64,000 nt of DNA from JAFMJV01 sp963814315 (GTDB lineage: Bacteria > Chloroflexota > Limnocylindria > Limnocylindrales > CSP1-4), in the NCBI GenBank assembly GCA_963814315.1, contig CAWFCG010000003.1, positions 186,001 through 250,000 of the forward strand. Direction: 5' to 3'. The first letter of the stretch is position 1, and every line of letters starts with the position of its first letter. The position numbers and the translations under genes are program-made. Below the pieces are notes generated by a model. It was not told the origin of the DNA. It made no database searches and saw only the letters and a list, made by a program, of their open reading frames with translations. Shown one piece after another: positions 1 to 7,709 of the stretch.

Positions 1-1
1 C

Positions 2-874
2 TACGAGTACACCGTGCCCGCCGAGGAGGGCATGGTGGTACTCGACGCCATCCACTGGATCCAGCAGAACGTGCAGCCCGACCTTGCCGCACGCTGGAAC
101 TGCAAGGCTGCCAAGTGCGGTTCGTGCTCGGCGGAGATCAACGGCAGGCCATCGCTCATGTGCAAGACCCGCCTGTCCGACTTCCCTGATGACGAGGCCA
201 TCACGGTCGAGCCCATGCGGGCCTTCCCGCGCGTCCGTGACCTGGTCACCGACGTGTCCTGGAACTACCAGATCAATGCGCGCATCACGCCCTTCACGCC
301 GCCAGTGGGCGTGCCGCAGAGCGAGTGGCGCTGGCAGCAGGAAGACGGCGAGCGGAGCCAGGAGTTCCGCAAGTGCATCGAATGCTTCCTGTGCATGGAC
401 ACCTGCCACGTGCTGCGCAATCACGAGACGGAGGACGAGTTCATCGGCCCGCGTTTCCTGGTGCGGGCGGCGAGCCTGGAGATGCATCCGCTCGATTCGG
501 CCGACCGAACCGCAGAGCTGAGGTACGACGGCGGCATCGGCTACTGCAACATCAATAAGTGCTGCACGGATGTTTGCCCGGAGCACATCAGGATCACTGA
601 CAACGCCATCATCCCGCTGAAGGAGCGGGTGGCCGACCAGTACTACGACCCACTGCGCATGCTGTGGCACAAGATCCGCGGTGATCGCTACGGCTCCGAT
701 AGCGGGGCGCTGGCGGTGTCCGACGAGACCGCTGCGCTGGACAAGGCTGCTGCGCTTGGCGCAGCTGGGACGCCGGACGCGGCTGCGACCACGGACGCGG
801 CTGGGACGCCGGAAGCGGCTGCTGTGCCGGACGCGGCTGGAACTGACGACCGATCGACCAAGTCGCCCACCTAA
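2..874 (+). CDS. sdhB: Succinate dehydrogenase/fumarate reductase iron-sulfur subunit (5' partial)
   Basis: This is the electron-transfer subunit of complex II, carrying electrons between the flavoprotein and the membrane anchor. The reading frame is already open at base 2, so the N-terminus lies outside the window. Visible motifs are the plant-type 2Fe-2S ligands (CKAAKCGSC and a later MCKT), the CIECFLCMDTC cluster and the CNINKCCTDVCPEH cluster, in the right order. The stretch RDLVTDVSWNY is typical of the fumarate-reductase-like B subunits of GC-rich bacteria. After the conserved domain comes about 50 residues of Ala/Thr/Pro/Asp-rich low-complexity tail (roughly 715-870), unusual for this family. 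The TAA stop overlaps the ATG of the next gene. The sdhA and membrane-anchor genes would be expected to the left but cannot be seen. Confidence 0.93.
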   Translation, partial: YEYTVPAEEGMVVLDAIHWIQQNVQPDLAARWNCKAAKCGSCSAEINGRPSLMCKTRLSDFPDDEAITVEPMRAFPRVRDLVTDVSWNYQINARITPFTPPVGVPQSEWRWQQEDGERSQEFRKCIECFLCMDTCHVLRNHETEDEFIGPRFLVRAASLEMHPLDSADRTAELRYDGGIGYCNINKCCTDVCPEHIRITDNAIIPLKERVADQYYDPLRMLWHKIRGDRYGSDSGALAVSDETAALDKAAALGAAGTPDAAATTDAAGTPEAAAVPDAAGTDDRSTKSPT

Positions 875-1338
875 TGGCCGACCGACTGCTCATCCGCACC
901 GATGGCGCGTCGCGCTCGAATCCTGGGCCGGCATCGGCTGGCGCCGTGCTCATCGACGCCGCCCGTCCCGATGCCGCGTCCATGGATGCGCCACCGCTGT
1001 CGGTGGTGTCCCGGCCGCTGGGCGTGCAGACCAACAACGTGGCCGAGTACACCGCCCTGTTGCTGGCGCTGAAGGAGGCACACCGACTTGGCGCCCGCGA
1101 GATCGACCTGCGGCTGGACTCCAAGCTCATCGTGGAGCAGCTACACGGCCGATGGCGAGTCAAGGACCCCAAGTTGCGCGTGCTTTGGGGTGAGGCTCGG
1201 GAGCTGCTGGCCGGTTTTACGCGCTGGAATGCCACGCACGAGCCGCGGGCCACCAACAAGGCCGCCGATGCGCTGGCCAACCTCGCTCTCGACGATCCTG
1301 CCGCTGCCGCCCGCCTGGAGGCGAAGTACCGCTCGTAG
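874..1338 (+). CDS. rnhA: RNase HI family protein
   Basis: The 154-residue protein has the RNase H fold motifs in order: Asp in RTDGASRSNPGPASAG near the start, Glu in NNVAEYTALLLAL, Asp in LRLDSKLIVEQL, and a final Asp in NKAADALANLAL. These four acidic residues form the usual two-metal active site that cuts RNA in RNA:DNA hybrids. It belongs to the compact reverse-transcriptase-like RNase HI group, which lacks the basic protrusion of the E. coli enzyme. It carries an extra insert of about 15 residues (AARPDAASMDAPPLS) between strands 1 and 2. The start is the ATG in TAATG, overlapping the previous stop, so the gene is translationally coupled to sdhB despite the unrelated role. Confidence 0.85.
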   Translation: MADRLLIRTDGASRSNPGPASAGAVLIDAARPDAASMDAPPLSVVSRPLGVQTNNVAEYTALLLALKEAHRLGAREIDLRLDSKLIVEQLHGRWRVKDPKLRVLWGEARELLAGFTRWNATHEPRATNKAADALANLALDDPAAAARLEAKYRS

Positions 1339-1425
1339 GGTTTCCGCGAAGGCTGGCGGCGGCCGCGCGAAGGCCTGCCGGCGGTCACATGAGGGCTTCC
1401 TCTGCGCCGGTGCTACAGTCGAGTC

Positions 1426-1766
1426 GTCAGTGAGGTGGCCGGATGGTCGCGGGCGGCGGGGAGACTCGTCGTTCGAGGAAAGTCCGAGCACCACGACGCG
1501 TGGTAGCGGGTAACTCCCGTCCACCGCAAGGTGAGGACTAGCGCCACAGAGACGAGTCGGTCGGGCCTTCGGGCTCGGCCGGGTGAAACGGGCAAGCTCT
1601 ACCTGGTGCAAGGCCAAATAGGAGGGCACGTGTGGCGCAAGCTGCACAGGGGTGCGTCGCCCTGCCTTCGGGTCGGCCGCAAGAGGCGTCGGGTGACCGG
1701 CGTCCCAGATGGATGACCATCCCCGCATCGCGGGACAGAACTCGGCTTACAGGCCACCTCACTGAC
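1426..1766 (+). ncRNA. rnpB: RNase P RNA (bacterial type A)
   Basis: This is the catalytic RNA that trims tRNA 5' leaders. The ends pair perfectly over 15 bases (1426-1440 with 1752-1766), forming P1. The conserved GAGGAAAGTCCGAGCACC-type block lies near 1477-1494 (CR I), and ACAGAACTCGGCTTACAG near 1735-1752 is the matching 3' CR V/P4 strand. The internal GCAAGGTGAGGACTAGCGCCACAGAGA and GTGAAACGGGCAAGCTCTACC-like stretches are also characteristic. Total length is about 341 nt, normal for type A. It lies alone between rnhA and a secreted-protein gene. Confidence 0.96.
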
Positions 1767-2062
1767 GCGTTCGACGTGCCGCTATCTGCCAGGCTGATCC
1801 GCGCGGATACACCAATGGTTGTTGGGCACGGCGTCGGGCTTCCGCACCGAAGGCGGCTTGCGTCCTGCGAATGCCCGCCACGAACGGACATTCGTCCTCT
1901 TTGGCTCCCGTCCGGATCTCGTCGGTTGGTGCGCCTGCGCCACAGGTCAACCACGCGCAGATGTCCTCTCGCGCGTTCGGCAGGTACCATGACGACCGCG
2001 CCCGGATCGGTTCCTTAAGGCACCGGACTGGCGTCCACACAGACTAAGGAGTCGTCAACCCT
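1767..2062. other. Spacer after rnpB
   Basis: The 296 bases hold no convincing gene; the open frames here lack recognisable protein character. The only clear element is a Shine-Dalgarno-like AAGGAG at about 2046, which serves the secreted protein that follows. The promoter of that gene should lie here, but I see no strong -35/-10 pair. Confidence 0.4.
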
Positions 2063-2716
2063 ATGCCCCAATCCCGTACGCGCCTCGCCGCCGCCGCCGG
2101 CAGCCTGGCGCTCTCGCTCTCGCTCGTCGGTGCACCCGTCGCGTTCGCGCAGGACGGTCCCGAGGCCACCGTCGAGAACCTGATGGCCGCCATCGAGGCC
2201 AAGGACTTTGAGGCTCTGCCGACCTTCTTCTGCCCGGAGTTTGCCGGCAGCATGGGCGGTCTCGACCTGAGTGTGATGACCGAAGTCATGCCCGAAGGGG
2301 TAGACGTCGACGCCCTCCTCGACGCTTTGATCCTGGATACCGAGCTGGCATCGGTCGAGGTCGTGAGCCAGACGGATACTGAAGCCGTGCTCAAGCTCAT
2401 GGGTTCGATGTCGATGGACATCGATGCCGACGCCATGGGTCCGTTCATAGAGTCCATGGGTCCGTTCATCGAGTCCATGATGGAGTCGAGCGGTATGGAG
2501 GTGACACCCGAGACGCTCGAGATGTTCACTGGCCTGATCATGTCCCAGTTGATGTCCGAGTTCGAACCTGAAGTCACCGACATCGACGCCGAGATCACGA
2601 TGGTGCCGGGTGAGGACGGGACCTGGCTCGTGTGCAGCGATTTAGGCGCTCTGGCTGGCGGCACGGCCGATGGATCGATGGCGCCCGACGCGTCCCTGGC
2701 ACCTGCGAACGAGTAG
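2063..2716 (+). CDS. Secreted acidic protein of unknown function
   Basis: The 217-residue product starts with a clear Sec signal peptide (basic start, hydrophobic core to about residue 28, cleavage after AFA or FAQ). The mature part is very acidic and Met-rich. It opens with ATVENLMAAIEAKDFEALPTFFCPE, which resembles small NTF2-like or DUF4878-type secreted proteins that start with a helix followed by a Cys. A short internal duplication (MGPFIESMGPFIESM, about 128-142) is seen in both protein and DNA. The start is well supported by AAGGAG 11 bases upstream. The gene is monocistronic, followed by a strong hairpin. No function can be assigned. Confidence 0.8.
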   Translation: MPQSRTRLAAAAGSLALSLSLVGAPVAFAQDGPEATVENLMAAIEAKDFEALPTFFCPEFAGSMGGLDLSVMTEVMPEGVDVDALLDALILDTELASVEVVSQTDTEAVLKLMGSMSMDIDADAMGPFIESMGPFIESMMESSGMEVTPETLEMFTGLIMSQLMSEFEPEVTDIDAEITMVPGEDGTWLVCSDLGALAGGTADGSMAPDASLAPANE

Positions 2717-2749
2717 CTCCCCGGCCCACGGGCCGCGACTGAAAGGCAC

Positions 2750-2779
2750 GACGCCCGTCCCTCCGCTGGGGCGGGCGTC
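2750..2779 (+). terminator. Hairpin after the secreted-protein gene
   Basis: GACGCCCG and CGGGCGTC arms are extended inward by three more pairs around a 6-base loop, giving a stem of about 11 bp. It lies 34 bases after the stop codon. There is no T-run after it, as is common in GC-rich genomes, so it may act as a rho-independent-like stop or as an mRNA 3' end. Confidence 0.6.
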
Positions 2780-2897
2780 ATGCTATGCCCAAGGGGTGGT
2801 CGCGCACGGCGCTTCTCGCCCGTGCGGTGGGTCAAGTGTCGGCGCTGGTGCCCGAGCTCCGTCGGTTCGCCCACCCCACGGGTCAAGCGTCGCGGAG

Positions 2898-3311
2898 CTA
2901 TGCCTCGTCGGGTCGGAAGATGCCCCGGGCCGTGCAGGCCTCGCAGATCGACCGTGCAGCCTCGATGTCACCAAGCATTGCCGGCGCATCGCCGATGCCG
3001 TAGAGGCACGTCACCTCGTAGGCGCTGCTGACGCTGCGACCGGGCGATGCCTCCGCGCGATCCACTCGACGAAAGACGCAGCGTCGTAGCCGTCCCACCG
3101 GGGTGACGCTGTCGGGCGCCGGAACACCTCCGTTCGATACCGGCACGCGCATCTCCGGCTGCGGCAGGCGCATCACAGGCGCAGGCGGCATCGGAGCGGC
3201 GATGGCGTCGAAGGTCGTCGGCCGGCGCCGCGCGATGGTCACGAGCAGATCCTTTGCAGATGGCTGGGCAGCCGACCCTACCGGGCCCTGGCCGCAATCG
3301 GCAATGGGCAA
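2898..3311 (-). pseudogene. Possible decayed or frameshifted reverse-strand gene
   Basis: The reverse strand reads as plausible protein only if the frame is changed. One frame gives PRWDGYDAASFVEWIARRHR (about 3060-3115) and then hits a stop. Another gives EVTCLYGIGDAPAMLGDIEA followed by SICEACTARGIFRPDEA and a stop at 2898. Both stretches have protein-like composition, unlike ordinary antisense noise. I do not recognise the family. It could be a degraded gene, or an intact small gene broken by an indel in the sequence. Confidence 0.3.
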
Positions 3312-3346
3312 TCGGTACTCCGGCCGTCACTTCCACGGGCACCCAG

Positions 3347-3490
3347 ACCCGGGCATGGGGAAGGCCAGTCCCGGGCGAACGGAGGCTTGACCCGGGCGTG
3401 CGGCCCCGACCCGGGCGTGCGGACACCCCGACCCGGGCGTGAGAAGCGCCAGACCCGGGCCTGGGACAGGTCAGACACGGGCGTGGGGAG
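3347..3490. repeat. Seven irregular copies of a CCCGGGCGTG-type repeat
   Basis: The decamer CCCGGGCGTG or a close variant occurs about seven times, near 3350, 3371, 3391, 3411, 3431, 3454 and 3476, spaced about 20 bases apart. Most copies are preceded by GA. Together with the possible pseudogene, the array fills the 730-base gap between the secreted-protein gene and the dcw promoter. It ends just upstream of the promoter, so it could be a protein-binding array or a spreading intergenic repeat. Confidence 0.7.
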
Positions 3491-3507
3491 GGCGTGCAAA
3501 TCGGCCC

Positions 3508-3535
3508 TTGACGGAGCCCACGGATTGGGTATGAT
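3508..3535 (+). promoter_or_regulatory. Sigma-70 promoter of the dcw cluster
   Basis: TTGACG at 3508-3513 and TATGAT at 3530-3535 are separated by 16 bases. Both hexamers are close to consensus in a GC-rich setting. The predicted start point near 3542 lies immediately before the three MraZ-type boxes. No other equally good promoter is seen before ftsZ. Confidence 0.75.
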
Positions 3536-3545
3536 GCCCCTCTAG

Positions 3546-3569
3546 GTGGCACGAAGTGGTGCGAAGTGG
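3546..3569 (+). promoter_or_regulatory. MraZ operator: three GTGG boxes at 10-bp spacing
   Basis: GTGG occurs at 3546-3549, 3556-3559 and 3566-3569, each followed by variable bases and then CGAA or GGA. MraZ proteins of several phyla bind direct repeats of this kind, one helical turn apart, just downstream of their own promoter. The position right after the -10 box and about 150 bases before mraZ fits autorepression of the whole cluster. Confidence 0.75.
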
Positions 3570-3714
3570 GGAGGAAAGGTGAACCGGGCCGGTCGACTCA
3601 CCGCCGTGGTGGTCGAAATGGGGCAGGGGGAACCATCTCGCCGTCAGCGCAGGAGTCGGGAGACACCCGGCCGCTGACCATCAGTCATGCCGCGGTCGGA
3701 GCAAGCCCAGCCCG

Positions 3715-4143
3715 ATGTTCACAGGTGAGTACCGCCACACGGTCGACGACAAGGGACGTCTCGCGGTCCCGGCTCGCTTCCGTTTGGAGCTTGCCCAGGG
3801 CGGGCAGGTGAGCAAGTGGATCGACGGTTGCGTAGCGCTGCATCCCCGCGCTGAGTGGGAACGACTGGCGCTGCAGATCGACGCTCTGCCCATCACCGAT
3901 CCGGGTGCCCGGACGCTTCGAAGGCACTTGTACGGCTCCGCGTTCGAGGTGGTCCTCGATCGCCAGGGTCGCTTCGTCCTGCCGCAGACGCTACGTGACG
4001 CGGCAGGGCTCGAATCGGAGGTCGTGGTGGTCGGGGCGGGCAACCGCCTTGAGCTGTGGTCGCCCGATCGGTGGAGCCGGTACAGCGAGCAGATGGACCA
4101 GCCGGAGGCGCTCGCGGAGTCCCTCCAGGGCTTGGGCATCTAG
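3715..4143 (+). CDS. mraZ: Transcriptional regulator MraZ
   Basis: The 142-residue protein contains two AbrB-like repeats: MFTGEYRHTVDDKGRLAVPA at the start, and FEVVLDRQGRFVLPQTLRD near residue 80. This is the normal architecture and length of MraZ. The family binds DNA as a large ring and usually represses its own operon, here probably through the GTGG boxes at 3546-3569. The ATG follows a leader of about 170 bases from the predicted start point. It is the first gene of the dcw cluster, with rsmH 53 bases downstream. Confidence 0.95.
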   Translation: MFTGEYRHTVDDKGRLAVPARFRLELAQGGQVSKWIDGCVALHPRAEWERLALQIDALPITDPGARTLRRHLYGSAFEVVLDRQGRFVLPQTLRDAAGLESEVVVVGAGNRLELWSPDRWSRYSEQMDQPEALAESLQGLGI

Positions 4144-4196
4144 AACCAAATGAGCCTCCTGGGTCCGGGTGGACCGTCGGGGCAGTCGGATCGTTG

Positions 4197-5150
4197 ATGG
4201 AACAGGAAGTAGGGCACCTGCCTGTGATGCTAGAGGAGGTCATGTTGGCACTCTCGCCGCACCCGGGCAGTTTCCAGATCGATGCGACTGTCGGCGGCGG
4301 AGGGCACGCCATCCGGATCCTGGAGGCCGCAGATCCCGACGGCCGACTACTGGGCATCGATGCCGACCCCAGGGCCATCGAGCGCTCGGGGCAGCGCCTC
4401 GCGCGTTTCGGGGACCGAGCCACCCTTCGCCAGGCCAATTTCGAGTCCCTCGCCGAGGTCGCGTCGGAATCGGGCATACGGCCGGTCGATGGCATCCTGA
4501 TGGACCTTGGAGTCAGCTCCCAGCAGCTCGACGGCGATGATCGCGGCTTCAGCTTCCGCTCGACCGACGCGCTGGATATGCGCTTCGACACGAGCCACGG
4601 CATCCCCGCCAGCGAGGTCATCGCCGGCTATGACGAGGGTGACCTAGCGGGAATCTTCAGGCGTCACGGTGAGGAGCCGCACGCCCGCCGTATCGCTCGC
4701 GCCATCGTCGCTGCGCGCCAGGTCCGGCGCATCGACACGCCCGCGCAGTTGGCCGAGATCGTGGCGCATGCCTCGCCGCAGCCGCGCGACTCGCGCCGCC
4801 GACGGCTTCACCCAGCCACTCGCGTCTTCCAGGCCTTGCGGATCGAGGTCAATCGCGAGCTGGAGACTCTGCCGGCGGCACTGGAGTCCTGCCTCGACCT
4901 GCTCAAGCCGGAGGGCCGGCTCTGTGTCATCAGCTACCACTCACTCGAAGACCGCATCGTGAAGCGCTTCCTGGCGCGGGAACGGCACGGTTGCACCTGT
5001 CCACCCGAGTTCCCCGTGTGCGTTTGCGGCAAGACACCTCGTGTCGCGGCCGTGGGAGCTCAGCCACAGTTCCCCAGCGAGGCGGAAGTGGCGTCGAACC
5101 CACGCGCCCGTAGCGCAAAGCTGCGGGCGGCCAGGAGACTTCCAGCATGA
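4197..5150 (+). CDS. rsmH: 16S rRNA (cytosine(1402)-N(4))-methyltransferase
   Basis: RsmH methylates N4 of C1402 in 16S rRNA using SAM. The sequence begins EVGHLPVMLEEVM, followed by the SAM-binding DATVGGGGHA, and has the family motifs MDLGVSSQQLD, GFSFRSTDALDMRFD and ISYHSLEDRIVKRF. The C-terminal Cys-rich CTCPPEFPVCVCG segment is also typical. The frame is open further upstream, but the ATG at 4197 gives the normal N-terminus and 317 residues. The stop overlaps the next start in ATGA. Confidence 0.95.
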   Translation: MEQEVGHLPVMLEEVMLALSPHPGSFQIDATVGGGGHAIRILEAADPDGRLLGIDADPRAIERSGQRLARFGDRATLRQANFESLAEVASESGIRPVDGILMDLGVSSQQLDGDDRGFSFRSTDALDMRFDTSHGIPASEVIAGYDEGDLAGIFRRHGEEPHARRIARAIVAARQVRRIDTPAQLAEIVAHASPQPRDSRRRRLHPATRVFQALRIEVNRELETLPAALESCLDLLKPEGRLCVISYHSLEDRIVKRFLARERHGCTCPPEFPVCVCGKTPRVAAVGAQPQFPSEAEVASNPRARSAKLRAARRLPA

Positions 5151-5350
5151 GCAACACCCACGGCAGCTCGCGGCGACAGGCGTACGGGCGCCGGATGAAG
5201 GAGTTGCGCACGCGCCGAGATCACGACCTTGACATCGACCTTGAAGGCCCCGGCGGCTGGAACCGCGGCGGCGCCTGGGAGGCCGACCAGTCCCTGTCAC
5301 GAGCAGCCTTGAACCTTGATCAGCGCGCCGGTGGGGCGCGCGGACGCTGA
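5147..5350 (+). CDS. Small hypothetical protein between rsmH and ftsL
   Basis: The 67-residue frame starts in ATGA with the rsmH stop and ends in TGATG with the ftsL start, so it is sealed into the operon by overlaps on both sides. The sequence is basic at first (RRQAYGRRMKELRTRRDHD) and then acidic and Gly-rich, with no membrane segment. I do not recognise it. The precise coupling argues that it is translated. Confidence 0.6.
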   Translation: MSNTHGSSRRQAYGRRMKELRTRRDHDLDIDLEGPGGWNRGGAWEADQSLSRAALNLDQRAGGARGR

Positions 5351-5739
5351 TGGCTGTCTTCCAAGGTGCTCGCCTGCCCACCACCGCACTGCCTGCCGCG
5401 AGGTCCGTGGCGCGGCCCCGCCTGGCTGCCCCGGCGATCCCCCGTTCTGTGCCGTCAGCCGTCCGCACCACACCACGTGTCCGCCCCGCGGGCCTGCTGA
5501 TGGCGGGCATCTTGGCGGCCACGATGCTGGGCCTGGTGTACCTGACACAGACCCTGGGTGCCAATGCCACCAGCTCCGAGATCCGCGACCTCGACAACCA
5601 GCGTGAAGCGCTGGGCATCACCATCGGCCGACAAGCGCTCCAGGCCAAGGACTTGACCAAGGCTGACACCGTCATCTCGGATGCGCGGGATCTGGGCCTA
5701 TACGAGCTGGACGACAGACTCGTCCTCTCGGCACCCTGA
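5350..5739 (+). CDS. ftsL: Cell division protein FtsL-like
   Basis: The 129-residue protein has a long Pro/Ala/Arg-rich N-terminal tail and one membrane segment at about residues 49-70 (LLMAGILAATMLGLVYLTQT). After it come about 60 residues predicted as coiled coil (EIRDLDNQREALGITI and onward), ending NDRLVL-like as ELDDRLVLSAP. This is the bitopic layout of FtsL, which joins FtsQ and the FtsW-FtsI synthase at the septum. Sequence conservation is always weak in this family, so the call rests on topology and on its place between rsmH and ftsI. Confidence 0.75.
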   Translation: MAVFQGARLPTTALPAARSVARPRLAAPAIPRSVPSAVRTTPRVRPAGLLMAGILAATMLGLVYLTQTLGANATSSEIRDLDNQREALGITIGRQALQAKDLTKADTVISDARDLGLYELDDRLVLSAP

Positions 5740-5745
5740 CGTCCG

Positions 5746-7707
5746 ATGCTGGGTCGTACCGATAGCCGCCTGCGCATGGTCGCGATCCTGCTGGTCTTCG
5801 CGGTCTTTGGCACCGCCACGGGTCTGCGCTTGGGCTACTGGCAGGTGGTGGCCGCCGATGAGCTGACCGCCCAGATCACCCGTCCCGCGAGTACATCGTC
5901 GGAGGCACCTGTGCGGGCGGATATCGTCGACCGCAACGGCGCATTGCTGGCCATGACTTCGTCATACGACGAGCTGGTCGCGTATCCCGACCTCATCGAT
6001 GCGGACGAGCAGGTTCCCATCATCGACACGCTCGGCGTGCTGCTGGGGCTCAGTGCCAGGGAGCGTGACCGCTACCTCAGCCTGGTCGCGAGTGAGACGC
6101 AGTTCGCGAACCTTCGCAACCGACTGACCTTCGAGGAGAGTGAGGCGGTTGGCGGCGCCATCGAGGCGGGCCTGCTGCCGGGCATCGCCCTGGAGCCCAA
6201 GTACTCACGCTGGTACCCCGATGACGGGGCGCCGTCCGGGGCGACGCTGGCGGCCAACATCCTTGGCTACGTCCGAGGCGACGGCCGGGGCGGCGAAGGC
6301 ATCGAGCGTTTCTACGACGAGCGCCTGACCACGGTCGATCCAGACAGCCTGGACCTGGCCAGCCTCGAGGGTCTGCCTAGCAGCCTGGCGGGCCTCCAGC
6401 CGGCAGCGCTGGAACTGACCATCGACGCCGGCCTGCAGAAGAAGGTCGAGCAGATCAGCAATCTCGTCCGTATCACGGACGACGCCAAGAGTGTCAGCGT
6501 CATCGTCATGGACCCACATGACGGCGCCATCCTGGCCGCCGCCTCATCGCCCAGCTACGACGCCAACCAGTTCGCGGCCGTCTTCGCCAAGGACGAGGAG
6601 CTCCTTCGCAACCGACTCTTCAGCGACCAGTTCGAGCCGGGCTCGGTGATGAAGATCTTCACCGTCACGGCTGCTCTTCGTGAGGGCAAGGTCACGCCCA
6701 ACACCAAGATCCGTGATGAGGTGAAGCTGGATTACTGGGACGCCGACATCCAGAACGCCGATCACCTGAGCAACGGGTTTCGGCCGGTCAAAGACCAGAT
6801 CGCGGAATCCCGCAACGTGGTCGCAGCCAAGCTGGCGAGGATGCTCGCACCTCAGGACACACAGAAGGCCGCCCACAAGCTCTACGACTTCTGGGCCACG
6901 GTCGGGATGACCAAGCCGACCGAGGCGGGAGTCGCCAACGAGATCGCGGGCACCTGGCACGATCCCGATGGGGAACGGTGGCCGGCGTTTGATCTGGCCA
7001 ACCGCTCGTTCGGCCAGGGTGTTGCCGTCACGCTGCCGCAGCTCGCCCGCGGCGTCTCTACGCTGGTCAACGGCGGGACCCTCGTGCAACCCCACTTCGT
7101 CGTTGACGGGGAAGCGGCTGGTGTCGAGCCGGTGCAGGTGCTGGACGCGAAGTACGCCCACCAGGCCAAAGCCATCCTGAGACACGTCACCGGATCCGTG
7201 ACCCGTTATGCCGAGCGTGCCCTGATCCCTGGCTACCAGATCGGCGGCAAGACGGGCACGGCCCAGATCTGGGACACGCGCACCGCCAGGTTCAAGGCAC
7301 GGCGCTTCAATCACAGCTTCATCGGCTACGTCGGTGGCCGCGACAGCGAGTACGTGATCGCGGTCCGTCTTGAGGAGCCGAAGCCTCTATGGGTCAAGCA
7401 GGGCAGCCTCCCGTTGAAGATCGAGTCCACCGATCTCTTCCGCAGGGTAGCGCTGGCGACCATCGACCAGCTGGACATGCGCAAGTCGAAGGACAAGAAC
7501 GCCGGCCGGCCCATCATCGGCACCGCCGCTGCCGCGGCTCTCGATCCGATCCGCGATCGAGAGGCGCGGAATGGGGCCAGGCAGGACGCCCGGCGCGAGC
7601 AGCGTGAAGAGGCCAGGGCTGACAAGATCAAGTCGACCAGACCGAAGAAGGGCCGAGGACCCGACACCGCCTCTGACCCGGAGTCGTTAGCCAACGAGTC
7701 ACCGTAG
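5746..7707 (+). CDS. ftsI: Septal peptidoglycan transpeptidase (penicillin-binding protein)
   Basis: The 653-residue class B PBP has an N-terminal membrane anchor (about 10-30), a dimerisation domain starting VRADIVDRNGALLA, and a transpeptidase domain. Active-site motifs are SVMK with nucleophile Ser300, SRN with Ser355, and KTGT at Lys502. The C-terminal 80 residues are Arg/Lys/Asp-rich and probably disordered. No PASTA repeats are present. It lies 6 bases after ftsL and 2 bases before murF. It should cross-link septal peptidoglycan together with FtsW. Confidence 0.95.
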   Translation: MLGRTDSRLRMVAILLVFAVFGTATGLRLGYWQVVAADELTAQITRPASTSSEAPVRADIVDRNGALLAMTSSYDELVAYPDLIDADEQVPIIDTLGVLLGLSARERDRYLSLVASETQFANLRNRLTFEESEAVGGAIEAGLLPGIALEPKYSRWYPDDGAPSGATLAANILGYVRGDGRGGEGIERFYDERLTTVDPDSLDLASLEGLPSSLAGLQPAALELTIDAGLQKKVEQISNLVRITDDAKSVSVIVMDPHDGAILAAASSPSYDANQFAAVFAKDEELLRNRLFSDQFEPGSVMKIFTVTAALREGKVTPNTKIRDEVKLDYWDADIQNADHLSNGFRPVKDQIAESRNVVAAKLARMLAPQDTQKAAHKLYDFWATVGMTKPTEAGVANEIAGTWHDPDGERWPAFDLANRSFGQGVAVTLPQLARGVSTLVNGGTLVQPHFVVDGEAAGVEPVQVLDAKYAHQAKAILRHVTGSVTRYAERALIPGYQIGGKTGTAQIWDTRTARFKARRFNHSFIGYVGGRDSEYVIAVRLEEPKPLWVKQGSLPLKIESTDLFRRVALATIDQLDMRKSKDKNAGRPIIGTAAAAALDPIRDREARNGARQDARREQREEARADKIKSTRPKKGRGPDTASDPESLANESP

Positions 7708-7709
7708 TT

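Noticed and set aside
3347..3490. Repeat array as a plasmid-type replication origin
   Set aside because: No rep gene, no AT-rich unwinding region next to it, and it sits directly before the dcw promoter.
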